Both the position numbers and the translations under genes were made by a program. 64,000 bases of DNA, from assembly GCF_949628215.1 (NCBI RefSeq), contig NC_134281.1, forward strand, positions 44,784,512-44,848,511. The letters are read 5' to 3'. Under the pieces are notes generated by a model. The model was given only the letters and a program-made list of their open reading frames with translations. It was not told the DNA's origin and ran no database searches. Shown one piece after another: positions 39,901-48,957 of this stretch. Position 1 is the stretch's first letter. Every line of letters begins with the position of its first letter. Source of the stretch: Phalacrocorax aristotelis. Lineage: Eukaryota > Chordata > Aves > Suliformes > Phalacrocoracidae.

Positions 39901-40079
39901 CCCACGCTCCTCACCTTGGCGGCGCGATGGAAGGCGGCGGGTCCCGACGGGGCGGCCCCGACGGCGGCCGCCTCCCCCTCCTCGGCCGCCCCCAGGGCCA
40001 GCACCAGCTCCTCCGCCAGCTCCGCCGCCGCCCGCGCCAGCACCAGCGCCAGCACCAGCGCCAGCGCCCGCGGGGCCAT
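35579..40079 (-). CDS. PCSK9: Proprotein convertase subtilisin/kexin type 9, complete, 12 exons
   Basis: Secreted proteinase-K-like subtilase that binds the LDL receptor EGF-A repeat and directs the receptor to lysosomes. Exons, in gene order: 39915-40079, 39644-39832, 39392-39515, 39066-39199, 38286-38427, 37986-38182, 37649-37832, 37167-37337, 36755-36903, 36476-36641, 36038-36219, 35579-35746. All phases agree and the product is 656 residues (human 692). Order of parts: signal peptide, I9 prodomain, autocleavage site VFAQ/STPW (residue 137/138), catalytic domain with D171 (39165-39167), H211 (38407-38409), oxyanion N302 and S371 (37671-37673), then a Cys-rich C-terminal domain of three modules ending CCRSRQ. 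These residues are offset by exactly 15 from human D186, H226, N317 and S386. The furin site RFHRQ and D359 (human D374) are kept. The N-terminal region is shorter and much less acidic than human. The gene appears intact. Confidence 0.97.
37649..39515 (-). CDS. PCSK9: PCSK9 end of prodomain and catalytic domain (exons 3-7)
   Basis: These five exons carry autoprocessing and receptor binding. Residues that contact LDLR EGF-A in human PCSK9 and are kept here are S153, P155, R194, D238, T377, C378 and F379 (here S138, P140, R179, D223, T362, C363, F364). I154 is Thr, V380 is Thr and S381 is Ala. The sequence SDCSTCF around human D374 is identical. The oxyanion Asn sits in [18 protein letters not shown] infer a working, self-cleaving protein that should still bind an LDL receptor. 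Confidence 0.93.
38587..38602 (+). repeat. A16 run in PCSK9 intron 4
   Basis: Sixteen A on the plus strand, a T16 run in the gene direction, lie about 160 bases upstream of the exon 5 acceptor. It has no sign of an attached retroposon. Confidence 0.85.
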
Positions 40080-40271
40080 GCCGGCCCGGGCCCCGACGGG
40101 GAGCGCGGAGGTGCTCGGAGCCGCCGAGCCCCTCAGCACGGCGCAGCCCGGACGGCGGAGCCGCTGCGCGCCCGCCGACAAGCCCGAGCGCACCCGCGGA
40201 GCCGAGGAGCCGGAGCGCACCCGCGCAGGAGCCCGAGCGCACCCGCGGCTGCGGCTCTGCCCGGCGCGGCG

Positions 40272-40279
40272 GGGCGGGG
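40272..40279. promoter_or_regulatory. PCSK9: GC box beside the PCSK9 SRE
   Basis: GGGCGGGG directly abuts the SRE. SREBP-driven promoters typically need an adjacent Sp1 site, and this arrangement fits that. Confidence 0.65.
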
Positions 40280-40289
40280 ATCACGCCAC
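40280..40289 (-). promoter_or_regulatory. PCSK9: Sterol regulatory element of PCSK9
   Basis: Plus strand ATCACGCCAC, read GTGGCGTGAT in the gene direction, is as far as I recall identical to the human PCSK9 SRE. It sits 200 bases upstream of the start codon. SREBP-2 binding here would couple PCSK9 transcription to low cell sterol. Confidence 0.85.
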
Positions 40290-40320
40290 CGCCGCCGGCC
40301 CCATCGGCCCACCCGGGCGG

Positions 40321-40333
40321 GTTAACCATTAAC
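40321..40333 (-). promoter_or_regulatory. PCSK9: HNF1-like site upstream of the PCSK9 SRE
   Basis: Plus strand GTTAACCATTAAC, or GTTAATGGTTAAC in the gene direction, is one mismatch from the HNF1 palindrome GTTAATNATTAAC. It lies 31 bases upstream of the SRE, against about 28 in human, and in the same order. HNF1-alpha drives liver PCSK9 expression in mammals. Confidence 0.82.
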
Positions 40334-40867
40334 GGGGCCGCAGGCGGGAAGGGGCGCCGGTGGGGCGCGGGGCGGTGGGGCGGCAGCCGCGGGGGGAAGC
40401 GGCGCGCCGTGGGGGCGCGGGGAGGGGAGGGGAGCGGGCAGCGCTGCCCCCGCCAGCCGCTGCTCACCAGCGAGCTGCAAATTCCCCCAAGAGTCCCCGT
40501 GCATCTCCGGGAGCTCCGGCAAGCAAAACGCAGGCGCTCAAGGACTGTTCTCAGAAAGGGCTGAAAGCTTTTATGTGCCTCTTACTGGCTTACTTCAGAG
40601 ATAAATTTCCATGAAAGCCTCTAATCCTGTTTAGGCATTTTTTTACAGACTCGTCACACATCGCAAATGTTATTTCTCTGGGATACGGCTGGTGCTTTCC
40701 CGTGGCTCTCGCCGCTGCCTCCCACCGCTCCCCTCCCGCAGCGCCGGGCTCCCACGCTGCCCTGCCATTCCCGGTGACCTTCGGCCACCCCCTTCCCTGC
40801 TCCCTGCGTTTGAGGGAAATAGGGATTTCTTTTTACCGGCGGTTTACAAGGTCCCCCGCGTTTATAA

Positions 40868-40965
40868 GTTTTATATGGATGTATACGTTTTATAATGATG
40901 CGTATGGTTTATATGGATATATATGGTTTACATGGATGTGTATGGTTTATATGGGCATATATACG
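40868..40965 (+). repeat. Tandem repeat, five copies of a 19-20 base unit
   Basis: Units begin at 40868, 40887, 40907, 40926 and 40945 and follow the pattern GTTTATATGGATGTGTATG with a few changes each. The tract is AT-rich inside a GC-rich neighbourhood, about 0.8 kb upstream of the PCSK9 start codon. Confidence 0.88.
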
Positions 40966-41953
40966 TTATTTTTAAAAAGACCTCGAGCGGGTGTTTGCAC
41001 CCTGGTTTGGGTAACTGGAGGGGACGCTGAACCCCTCTTGCTACCCGCTCTCTGCAACAACGAGCTGGCATCGCCAGGGTCCGGTGTCCAGCAGGCTCCT
41101 CACAGGGACAAGTTTCACTCCTGATTTTCAGCTCAGCTTAACCAGGCGGCTCTGAGTCCTCCTGCAGCAACAGGAAGCATCAGCTTCGGGACACCATCAG
41201 GGCAGCGGAGCACCGGGGAACCCCGTTTCGAGGACAGCCTCCCTCTCCCCGCAGTCGCTCGCTTCCTTTTCGCATAAGGGGCAAGTTGTGTCCGAGGGAG
41301 CCTATGGAGACAGCCCAAAGGGGAGGGGGGCGTCAAGGCACCCCCAGCCCCACAGGCACCCCCACGTGCTGAGCAGCACGGGGAGGTCTTGGCACGAATA
41401 CCTGACGTCTGTACGGGGGGGGGGGGGGGGTGGGTGAGAGGCGCCCAGCCCTGGAGCTCTTTGGAAGCAGTGGATATCTGCAGAAAGGTTGTGTTTTAAT
41501 GAAAAAATATTCAGAAATAGCCAGAAACTTGAACCCTGTAGAGAAGAGATCCGTTTCCCATCCTGGCACACAGGGGAGCTTCTAGCAGCAATTCCTCCCG
41601 CTGCTGAGAGCAGCAGTGCTCTCCAGCTGTGTCTGTGTGAAGGGCGGGGGGAGGGGGGGCGGTCCGGTTTGGGGGGAAAGAAGGAGAAAGCAGAAAAGGC
41701 AGCAGAGAAGACCCCAACGAGGGGGAAAGGGCACCTAAATCCCCTGCTGCCCTCCAGCCTCGGGGGAGCCGCGGAGCTCTGGGGCAGCGCTGACAGAGAT
41801 GCTGGACCGGGGGCCACCCCCGCATCCCACTGTGGCTGCAGCAGAGGCAGGCCTCGGGGCAAAAGGAAAAAAGGCGCTTTCACCCCAGATTCCTCGGGCA
41901 GGTCAGGGCTACTTGATTATCTAGAAGCCACAGGGGCTCATAAACATCGCTGT
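40966..41953. other. Gap between the PCSK9 upstream region and the tRNA gene
   Basis: Mostly GC-rich sequence with purine-rich and G-rich tracts (for example near 41645-41690) and the G16 run at 41415-41430. ORFs are open on both strands only because of GC content. I see no gene. Confidence 0.5.
41415..41430 (+). repeat. G16 homopolymer run with flank shared with 14522-14537
   Basis: C, then sixteen G, then TGGGTGAGAG: 27 bases identical to the run at 14521-14547. The sequences outside that block are unrelated. Confidence 0.9.
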
Positions 41954-42024
41954 TGCACCAGCCGGGAATCGAACCCGGGTCGCAAGAATGGGAATCTTGC
42001 ATGATACCACTACACCACTGGTGC
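41954..42024 (-). tRNA. tRNA-Gly, anticodon CCC
   Basis: Seventy-one nucleotides fold as a full cloverleaf on the minus strand. The acceptor stem GCACCAG pairs with CTGGTGC, the discriminator is A, the D-arm begins TGGTGTAGTGG (A box), the anticodon stem CAAGA/TCTTG holds the loop TTCCCAT with anticodon CCC (plus-strand GGG at 41990-41992), and the B box is GGTTCGATTCC. There is no intron. It reads GGG codons. It closely matches vertebrate tRNA-Gly-CCC as I remember it, and all stems are intact, so it should be functional. The first minus-strand T run of four or more is TTTTTT at 41867-41872, about 80 bases downstream, so the usual immediate Pol III terminator is missing. Confidence 0.96.
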
Positions 42025-44217
42025 GCTGGGGCAGCCCCGCCCCGCGCGGCGCCAAGGCCGGCTGCGACCCTGCTCCTGCCCGCGGCGCAGCTTCCCGCGG
42101 CGGGAGCGGGGCGTGGGAGCCCTGCAGGCGCGGGGTTCCTGCGGGTGGGGGGAGACGCGCGGGGTGTGGGGGGAGCGGCGGGGCGCTGCGCCCCCCGAGA
42201 GCCGAGCGGGCAGCCGGGGCCTTGGGCTTCGCCGAGCTCTTAATTTCATGCAGGAATGTCCCAGTTCTCACAATGGTTAACCTCAGCCAGCGTGGGGGAG
42301 CTGAGCCCTTTGGCGGCGGCAGCCTCTGTGCCCGGGGTCCTCCGACCTGTGGGCACGGCAAGGATGCTTCCCTGAGGGATGCGGGGACCCGAACCCAGCT
42401 GCACAAAGGGTTCCTGGGTGGGGGGAGAGGCCCTGTTCCCGTGGCAGCCCTCTCCTCTGCCCCTGCCCAAGGAGAATGCTTTTGAAAATTTTCTTTTGCC
42501 AAAAGTGGTAGTGAGTCCCAGGACATCAGATGGGCAAAAACTTTTGGGTCTCTATAAGACCCCTACAGTCAATATGAGTCAGCAACACAGAGCCACATCC
42601 TACCCCAGGCACTCTCTGGAACCCAGCGAGATGTGGCCCCATCCGACTGGTGTCCTCGTGGCCACCACATTCCTCCCCGCTGGGAAGGACGGGCAGGAGT
42701 CGAGTAAGTGTAAACAGTTGGGTAATGCTTCCTCTTGGACAGCTACTCGCAATCCTGCTGGCAATATTTAGCAAACACAGTGTCTTTGTTCCCCACCCTC
42801 CTGACAGCACAGTTGGCCGTAAATACCCTGAGCGCGCGGGGTGCTGCCTGCCCTTTTCCCCTTGCTGCTGCGGTGACGCAAAGGTGAACAAGGGGTGCAG
42901 TAACACCAGGAAGGGTGTCAGAGGGGGATGAAGCCCCCACGTAGAGCCATTTCTTGCACCACCCAGGATTGTACCAGCAAAGCATCCACTGGGTTGGCAG
43001 AGGAGCATGGGGAGCATCGTTTCCAGGGCTCCCACGCTTCCTCCCCCTCAGGTGTCAGAGGACAGCTTTCCCCCTGCTTTTGGGCTTGTCAACCTACATA
43101 AATTTGCTGAAGAGCTGCTCTGCCAGCAGATGGGTGCTCTCAAGCCTCCTGGGGCCACGCCAGACGTCCAGCCCAGCTTTCCCAAAACAGGGCGAGGGAC
43201 TCTCAGCATCCCCATACTGTTGGATCTGCTGATGCTTTGATTCAAACCCATCTGCCCCAGGGAGGCTCAGCCACACAGATCCCTGTGGCTCCGAGCAGTC
43301 GAAGGACAGGCAGAGGTCGCAGCTTCCACCAGCACTGCCATTTCTGCGTGTTGCAAACAGGCTGCGGAAAGCCACTGCATTACTCCTGTCGTAGTGACAA
43401 ACCAGGCTTAGCTCCATCGTCATCACCTGAAACAAATGCTTATTATTCAGAGGAAGTTTGGGGACAGTGGGAAAGCCACTTGCAAAGCCACTTGCAGCAC
43501 TGTGGCTGTTGACACCAACCCAGCAGGTAGAGAAAATGTTGCCCAAGGCCACTGCCTCAAGCGGCCCTCGGGAAGCCACAGCCATCACTGGGGTTTCGGC
43601 TCAGCCAAGTCTTCCTTTTCCTGCCCTCGCCAGTGCAGGAAGCTGGTCCTCATGCAGGAGATGGGGGCCAGCATGGTCTATCCCCGCTATCACCCCTCTC
43701 CCAACCTGGAGGCATGAAGGCTGCCTGCTGCCAGAGTCTCGGGATCTAAATTTAATTCCAGGGTGGCTTTGATAAGTGGGAAAAAGGCTTTGAGGACATC
43801 TCTGCCTTGCAAAGCCTACGTGGGGTGAATACATCTTCACCTACCTAAATGCTGATCCTATTTCTAGCAGCAAAGCTAAGATTTTCCCTTCCTAAGGACA
43901 TTATTTAGCCCAGATCCTGCCCGGCCCAGCATTCCCGCTTATCTGTGCCCACCCAAAGGGCTCTGGTGAGGGGGGGCTTACTGCTGGCTGTCCCCTCTGC
44001 TGCAGAAATTTGGGGGTCAGGAGATGGTGATGCTCCTCTCGGGTTTTGTGGTATGCCAGCCTCCCATGCAGCTGGGTGGGCGCAAGGGGCGTACTATGGC
44101 ATGGGGGATGGGTAGGAGCTTGGGGGGGGGCAGCCCCAGCCCCTCTCTTCCAGGCTGCAATGTCTGCATCCCCTCCATGAGATGGATCCATGCCAAGTGG
44201 TGATTCTCTCTGGCAAA
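42025..44217. other. Gap between the tRNA gene and the BSND stop codon
   Basis: GC-rich next to the tRNA gene, more balanced after 42.5 kb. The right part should include the BSND 3' UTR (minus strand), for which ATTAAA at 43751-43756 is a possible but weak signal. An AP-1/MAF-like TGAGTCAGCA occurs at 42575-42584. I see no other gene or known repeat. Confidence 0.45.
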
Positions 44218-47200
44218 TCAGCTTTCAGGCTCAAAAAGGCAGTCACTATCATCGAGCAGAGCATCCGGCCCCTCTTGAAGCCCATAATAGAGGTCATCCT
44301 CCTCCCCGGTGCCTTTGTTGGGGGAACCGGGGTTCTGTCCCGCTGCCGGAGAGCTGGTCGGGGTGCAGCTGGAGCAGGTGGCAGGTGGCAGGGGGGGTCG
44401 GCCCCATGGCATGGGGCTGCTGGGCACAGAGCCCTCCAGCGACGGCGTGTCCATGTCCTCCAGGAGGGATGCCAGTGGCGCGTCCCCTGGGGATGGCTGG
44501 GAGGGGCTGCAGGAACAGAGAGGGCCAAGGGGCAGTGGGCAGGGCTGGGGTTACACTAAACACAGCTGGGCTGGAGCTGGCATTTCCTCTGGAGCTGGTG
44601 GCTCAGCCACCCAGCTCCAGCATTGCTCAGCCAGCATCCCAGCATCACCAGTCCCCTTGCTGGGTGGCTGGGGCACCCCGGGAGGCCCCTGTCTCAGCCA
44701 CTGGTGCCTGCCTTTGTGGGCACAACCCACCCACCAGGTTCCCTCTCCTGCCCGTGGGACAAAGTAGCGGCTGCCCTCGCACGCTGTGCCCGCACCCCAG
44801 GGAGAAAGCAGAGTGCTGTGTGTAGCTGTATTTTGGCGGCGGGGGGGGGTGGCTGGGTCCTACACCCCAAGGCGATCTCCATTGCCTGCAAAGCACCTTT
44901 GGGTTCTCTTGGACCAATGCATGAGCATTATACGTGGCATCTGGTTTGAGGGACACTTACTGAGAGTCTGATTTCTATCAAACTCTGGAAAGGAACTTGG
45001 AATTTATTCCAGTGAGGGACATTGTTCATATTTATAAAATGAAATAAAAGCAAAATGCAAATCACAACCAAAGGCAATCCAGATTTCCTCCTGATTTCAC
45101 CCTGGTAAACAATTTGGTACTGAGAGATCCCGTGGGCTGAGAAACTGTCTGGGCTGCAGCAGGGCTGGGGGGGTCTGCTGGTTGGTGCTCTGTGAGCAGC
45201 AGAGGCAGCTCTGCCTCCGCTCCCTCACCTCATGCTGGGAGTCTGACCCCTGCCCTGGTTTCACCCCACATCCCACCGGTGCCACCCCCAAACCCCACAG
45301 GCCTCACGTACCAGCCACCTGCTGCCATTTCCAATGGAGGCGCTGGCTCTCGGGGGGCGTCGCCAGCACCCCCCAGCTCCCAGTGGACCTCTGCTTTCGC
45401 CTGCACAGCTGGCTGGGAACAGCTGCGGGGTCTGGGCTGGGCCATGGGTGGGAGCGGGGCCGAGCCCACTGCCTGCTTCTGGATCTGCTCGTAGGATGGC
45501 AGGCTTTTCTCGTAGGTGCTGGTGGCCTCTTTTTTGGGGCAGGGTACAATCAAGCTGCAGGCAAAGGAGGAACAGGGTGCTGAGCAGTACCTAAACCCCT
45601 GCAGAGCCAGGAGGTGCTCAGGGACATGCACACAGGACTGCATCAGGTGCTTTAGAGGCCACTGAGGCTACACCACTGCCTATGCCAGCAATGGAGCCAG
45701 CGGGTCCTTGCAGGAGGATGTCCGTAGGGATGCACCTGGATTCTTTGCACCCTCCGGCATTGCTCTAGCTCTGGCTCTGGGGGCTCAGTCAGCTCTTGCC
45801 TCCCCCATCTCGGACCCTGCTTGTCATTTTTTGCTGCAATAGGTGTAGTTGTCCCCAGTGCCAGTGTGCTCAGAAACTGCCCTTGTCCCCAGGGGCATGC
45901 AGATAACTGTGTGTACAGATGAAAACTCCCGCCAAAAGGAAAATGGCCACTGGGGCCGGGCGCTGGGACCTACCGGCTGTCCCTCTCGGGCAGCATGATC
46001 GGTTTGTGGTTCAGGAACCGCTCAGCCTCGACGTCCACGGGGACAAACGTTACCTGGGGCGAAAAGAAACGCAGAGCCTGGGTGGCCGCACTGGGTATCG
46101 TAGGGACCCTCGGCCCTTGCTAGTGGTAAAAAGTGCAGGGTGCCCCTTCATCTGGATCTTTGGTTATTTCTCAGCACATTTGGATGTCTTGCTTAGAAAT
46201 TGGTTTTTTTGGGGGGAAATCAATAAGGAATTGAATAAGCCAGTGCTGCCTCACCCTCAGCTCCTTGACTCAGGTTCATGTTTGTCCCTGAGCCCAGGGT
46301 GGGTCCCAGGGCCCTCGGGAGAGGTCAGTGACCAGGGACAACACCGAGGGTGCCCTGTCCTTGAGCCCCGAGCACAGTGACAAAGCCACATCTCCCTCCT
46401 CACCAGGGCTGAGCTTGCCTTTAAGGGGAGCTGGGGTCAGCTTCACCCTAGTCCCAGGGGACTCGGCCAGTCCCAGGGGTCCCAGCTGATCCCCGGTCCT
46501 GGGGTCCCATGCACCACCCCACATTTTGGTGTGCAGCCAAGCTGTTGATGGACCATTCTGCAGCGCTGAGGCCAGCCTCACAGCTGCTGTCTCCTTGGAA
46601 AAAAGCCTCTTCTGCCAGCTCTGTTTCCCAGGGCAGGGACGCGTGGCTGCCCTGCTGTGCCGGCAGTGCCCTCTGCCAAGGAGACCAGTAGGTGAGTGCT
46701 GTGCTCGGGGGCAGCCAGGCACCTCCAGACCTCCAGAGTCATGACAGCCCCTTCTTCTGAAGTCTTGGGAGCCTGCTGAGCTTCTGGTCCCCACAGGTGC
46801 AAGGAAGGGGCTGGTTTGGGGGGGATTTGCATGGGAGAGATGAACACAAGCTGATTTCCTAGGGCTTATTCCCCGCTGCTTGCTTGGCAAAGCCCCAGGG
46901 TCGGGGAGGTGCAGGGGCAGAGGGTGCAAAGGAGCAGGGCCACATCCTGCAAGCACTAGCAGGGAGCTGGAGCAGGGCAAGAGACCCCAGATCAACACTT
47001 CCCCCTCCAGATTGCCCCAGCAGCTTTCCCCTGGGACCTGCTGCTACCCCACCCTATGGATGAGGAAACTGAGGCACAGCCCAAGGCTACACGTCTGCAG
47101 TAGCAAAGTGGGACAAGGAGCTGAAGCCACCCAAACCCATCTGAGCCCTCAAGCCCCCCGAGGCGTGCAGCGGCAGGATGGACCGTACCTTCGGGTAGCA

Positions 47201-47365
47201 CTGGCACATGCTCCAGGTGATGCCCACAGCTACAAGCAGGACACCCAGGGTGCAGAACGTGATGTAGATCTGGGGCTTTTCCACGCTCATGATGAACATT
47301 CCCGTCATCACCAGGAAGAAGCCCAGCATGATGAACCCATAGCGAAAGGTCTTCTCCTCGGCCAT
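44218..47365 (-). CDS. BSND: Barttin, ClC-K chloride channel beta subunit, complete, 4 exons
   Basis: Two-helix membrane protein needed for trafficking and gating of ClC-Ka/Kb channels in kidney tubule and inner ear. Exons in gene order: 47189-47365, 45974-46053, 45312-45554, 44218-44506; phases 0, 2, 2 agree and give 262 residues (human 320). I chose ATG 47363-47365 ([11 protein letters not shown]), which gives a 59-residue first exon exactly as in human; an in-frame GTG two codons upstream is not needed. Helices are roughly residues 9-27 and 33-53. R8 and G10, sites of Bartter mutations in human, are kept, as are the palmitoylated Cys pair in MCQCYPK. The C-terminus is acidic and ends [10 protein letters not shown]...LFEPES like human. 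The middle of exon 3 is Pro-rich and poorly conserved, which explains the shorter length. Confidence 0.95.
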
Positions 47366-48699
47366 GGCCACTGGGTGGGAGAGGCAGGGGAGGAGAGATG
47401 CCGGTAAGTCCGTTTACCTGGGGCTGCTGCCCACTGAGCACACCTCCGGGGTAAAGCAAGGAGTGGTTTCTTTCTCTGGAGGCTGCCAGGGGCTGAGGAT
47501 CAGCTGCACGTTGAGCCTGGTCCTGCCCAGGGCTGAGCCAGCCAGTTTTTAATGGGTTTGTAATGAATGCAAACACTGACCCGCTGTTCACACTCCAGTG
47601 AAGCTGCCCGGCCTGTGTCCGGGTAACCTTCCCTGCAGGCACACGCAGCTGGACCCCACTCCTGGGGAAGGGGGTGGGGAGGGGCATGGCAGCAGAGACA
47701 GGGACCCTGAGAGTGGCTGGTCCCAACAGGACCTTCCCAGCCCTGGGGGCTGGAGCTGACTTGGCCATAAATCAGAGCTGGTAAAGCCCCAAAATAAGGG
47801 GGATGCCAGGTTGCAGCATGCTTTCAAGGGCTGAGGGACTGCAGCAGGGGAGGAGGGAGTGCTCCTGGCTCTTTTTGGAGACGAGTGGGTTGGGAATAGC
47901 CCCCACCTGGCAATGGCTGGGGGCTGGAGAACCATTAGTGGGGCTGCCTCAGTGGGAGCTAAAGCCACATAAGGATGAAGCAGGGTCTGTCCTCCCAGGG
48001 GAGTGAGGACATAGTGACCGTGTGCCCTGTGTTTGCTTGAGATGGAGCAGGGGTGTTAAAAGGTGTCCCCTTCACACCACACATCTGAAAGCCAGACAGT
48101 AGTAGTAGCTTTAATTAGCCTTCATTTCGTCCCCTTGCTTGCCCCCCTATGTGGGAAAGCATGTACCTGGCTTAAGAAAAAATAAGTAATATGTTATATT
48201 TGGCTGTGGCTCCACAGCCACTCTGCAGCCCTGCAGGTCCGCAGGGGACCCAGGGCAACCCATTATTTCAGTAGGATGGAGTAACTGGCAGCAGCCCCTG
48301 ATGAATTTGCCATTTTCTCTGGGCAAGGCTGCAATGGTGGGCATGGTGGGCAGGGAGGGGGGGATGAGCCACTCAGAGTGTCTTTTTATAGGATACTGCC
48401 TGAAATGCCAAGTGCACTTGGATGCCCTGAACACACACACGAGCCACTGAACATCTCTAAACCAAATCAAGTGAGGCATGGGAGTCAGTATGCAGGGAAA
48501 GCAAGGTGAAAGGGATGGAGATATGTCTGGAAGGGGCATTGAAAAGGCAGCAGAGCGAACGGGTCAGCACGGAGCTGTTTTTTCTCCAGCTGGATTCCTT
48601 GTTCTTTGCTGCAGTTTTTGTTATACAGCTCTTACTTCAAGTGGGCAGCCCTGGCCTGATATGAGCTTCCCAGGGTTGGTCAGAGAAGGGAATGCAAAA
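47366..48699. other. BSND upstream region
   Basis: Between the BSND start codon and the TMEM61 poly(A) region. It must hold the BSND promoter and 5' UTR, but I see no clear TATA box or CpG island. A pyrimidine tract ending CCCAG directly before the ATG (about 47368-47390) resembles a splice acceptor, so a non-coding 5' exon is possible. Confidence 0.45.
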
Positions 48700-48719
48700 C
48701 ATCTGCAACAAGCAGTGGT

Positions 48720-48725
48720 TTTATT
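48720..48725 (-). terminator. TMEM61: TMEM61 polyadenylation signal
   Basis: TTTATT on the plus strand reads AATAAA in the gene direction, 233 bases after the TMEM61 stop, and is followed downstream by GT-rich sequence (TGTTTTGCATT). It gives a short 3' UTR of about 250 bases ending near 48700. Confidence 0.75.
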
Positions 48726-48957
48726 AAAAATATGAAGGCTTTCAAACATGCCAGTTACCCCTTCCGCTCTGAACATATTGCTCACTGGACCCACAATCCC
48801 GACAGCCCTGGACTGATCGTTTGGAAAGCCAGACAGACCCCACCGCCTTTCCTGTCTTTGCCCACCCTCCTCTCACCCCGGCAATGGAAGGGGCTCAGTT
48901 TAAAGCCAAGGGACTGGGCAGCCACCCGCAGAGTCCCAGCTCCCCGCTGCTGCCCGC

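Larger units (their letters stand above)
39640..40560. promoter_or_regulatory. PCSK9: CpG-rich 5' region of PCSK9
   Basis: Very high GC with dense CpG covers PCSK9 exons 1-2 and about 500 bases upstream. GC boxes (GGGGCGGGG) are repeated and there is no clear TATA box. This fits a CpG-island promoter. The transcription start is not determinable from sequence alone but should lie between the SRE at 40280 and the ATG at 40077-40079. Confidence 0.8.

Noticed and set aside
38610-40564. Two plus-strand ORFs of about 400 codons (38610-39809 and 39362-40564)
   Set aside because: Both are antisense to PCSK9 exons and introns in CpG-rich DNA, where stop codons are rare. The low-complexity Pro/Arg/Ala translations and perfect PCSK9 exon phases on the other strand make them shadows.
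47369-47371. In-frame GTG upstream of the barttin ATG as a start
   Set aside because: The ATG at 47363-47365 gives a 59-residue first exon identical in length to human. GTG starts are rare in vertebrate genes.
46992-47768. 258-codon minus-strand ORF across BSND exon 1
   Set aside because: It is in a different frame from the barttin exon, has no known motif, and runs through the BSND upstream region.
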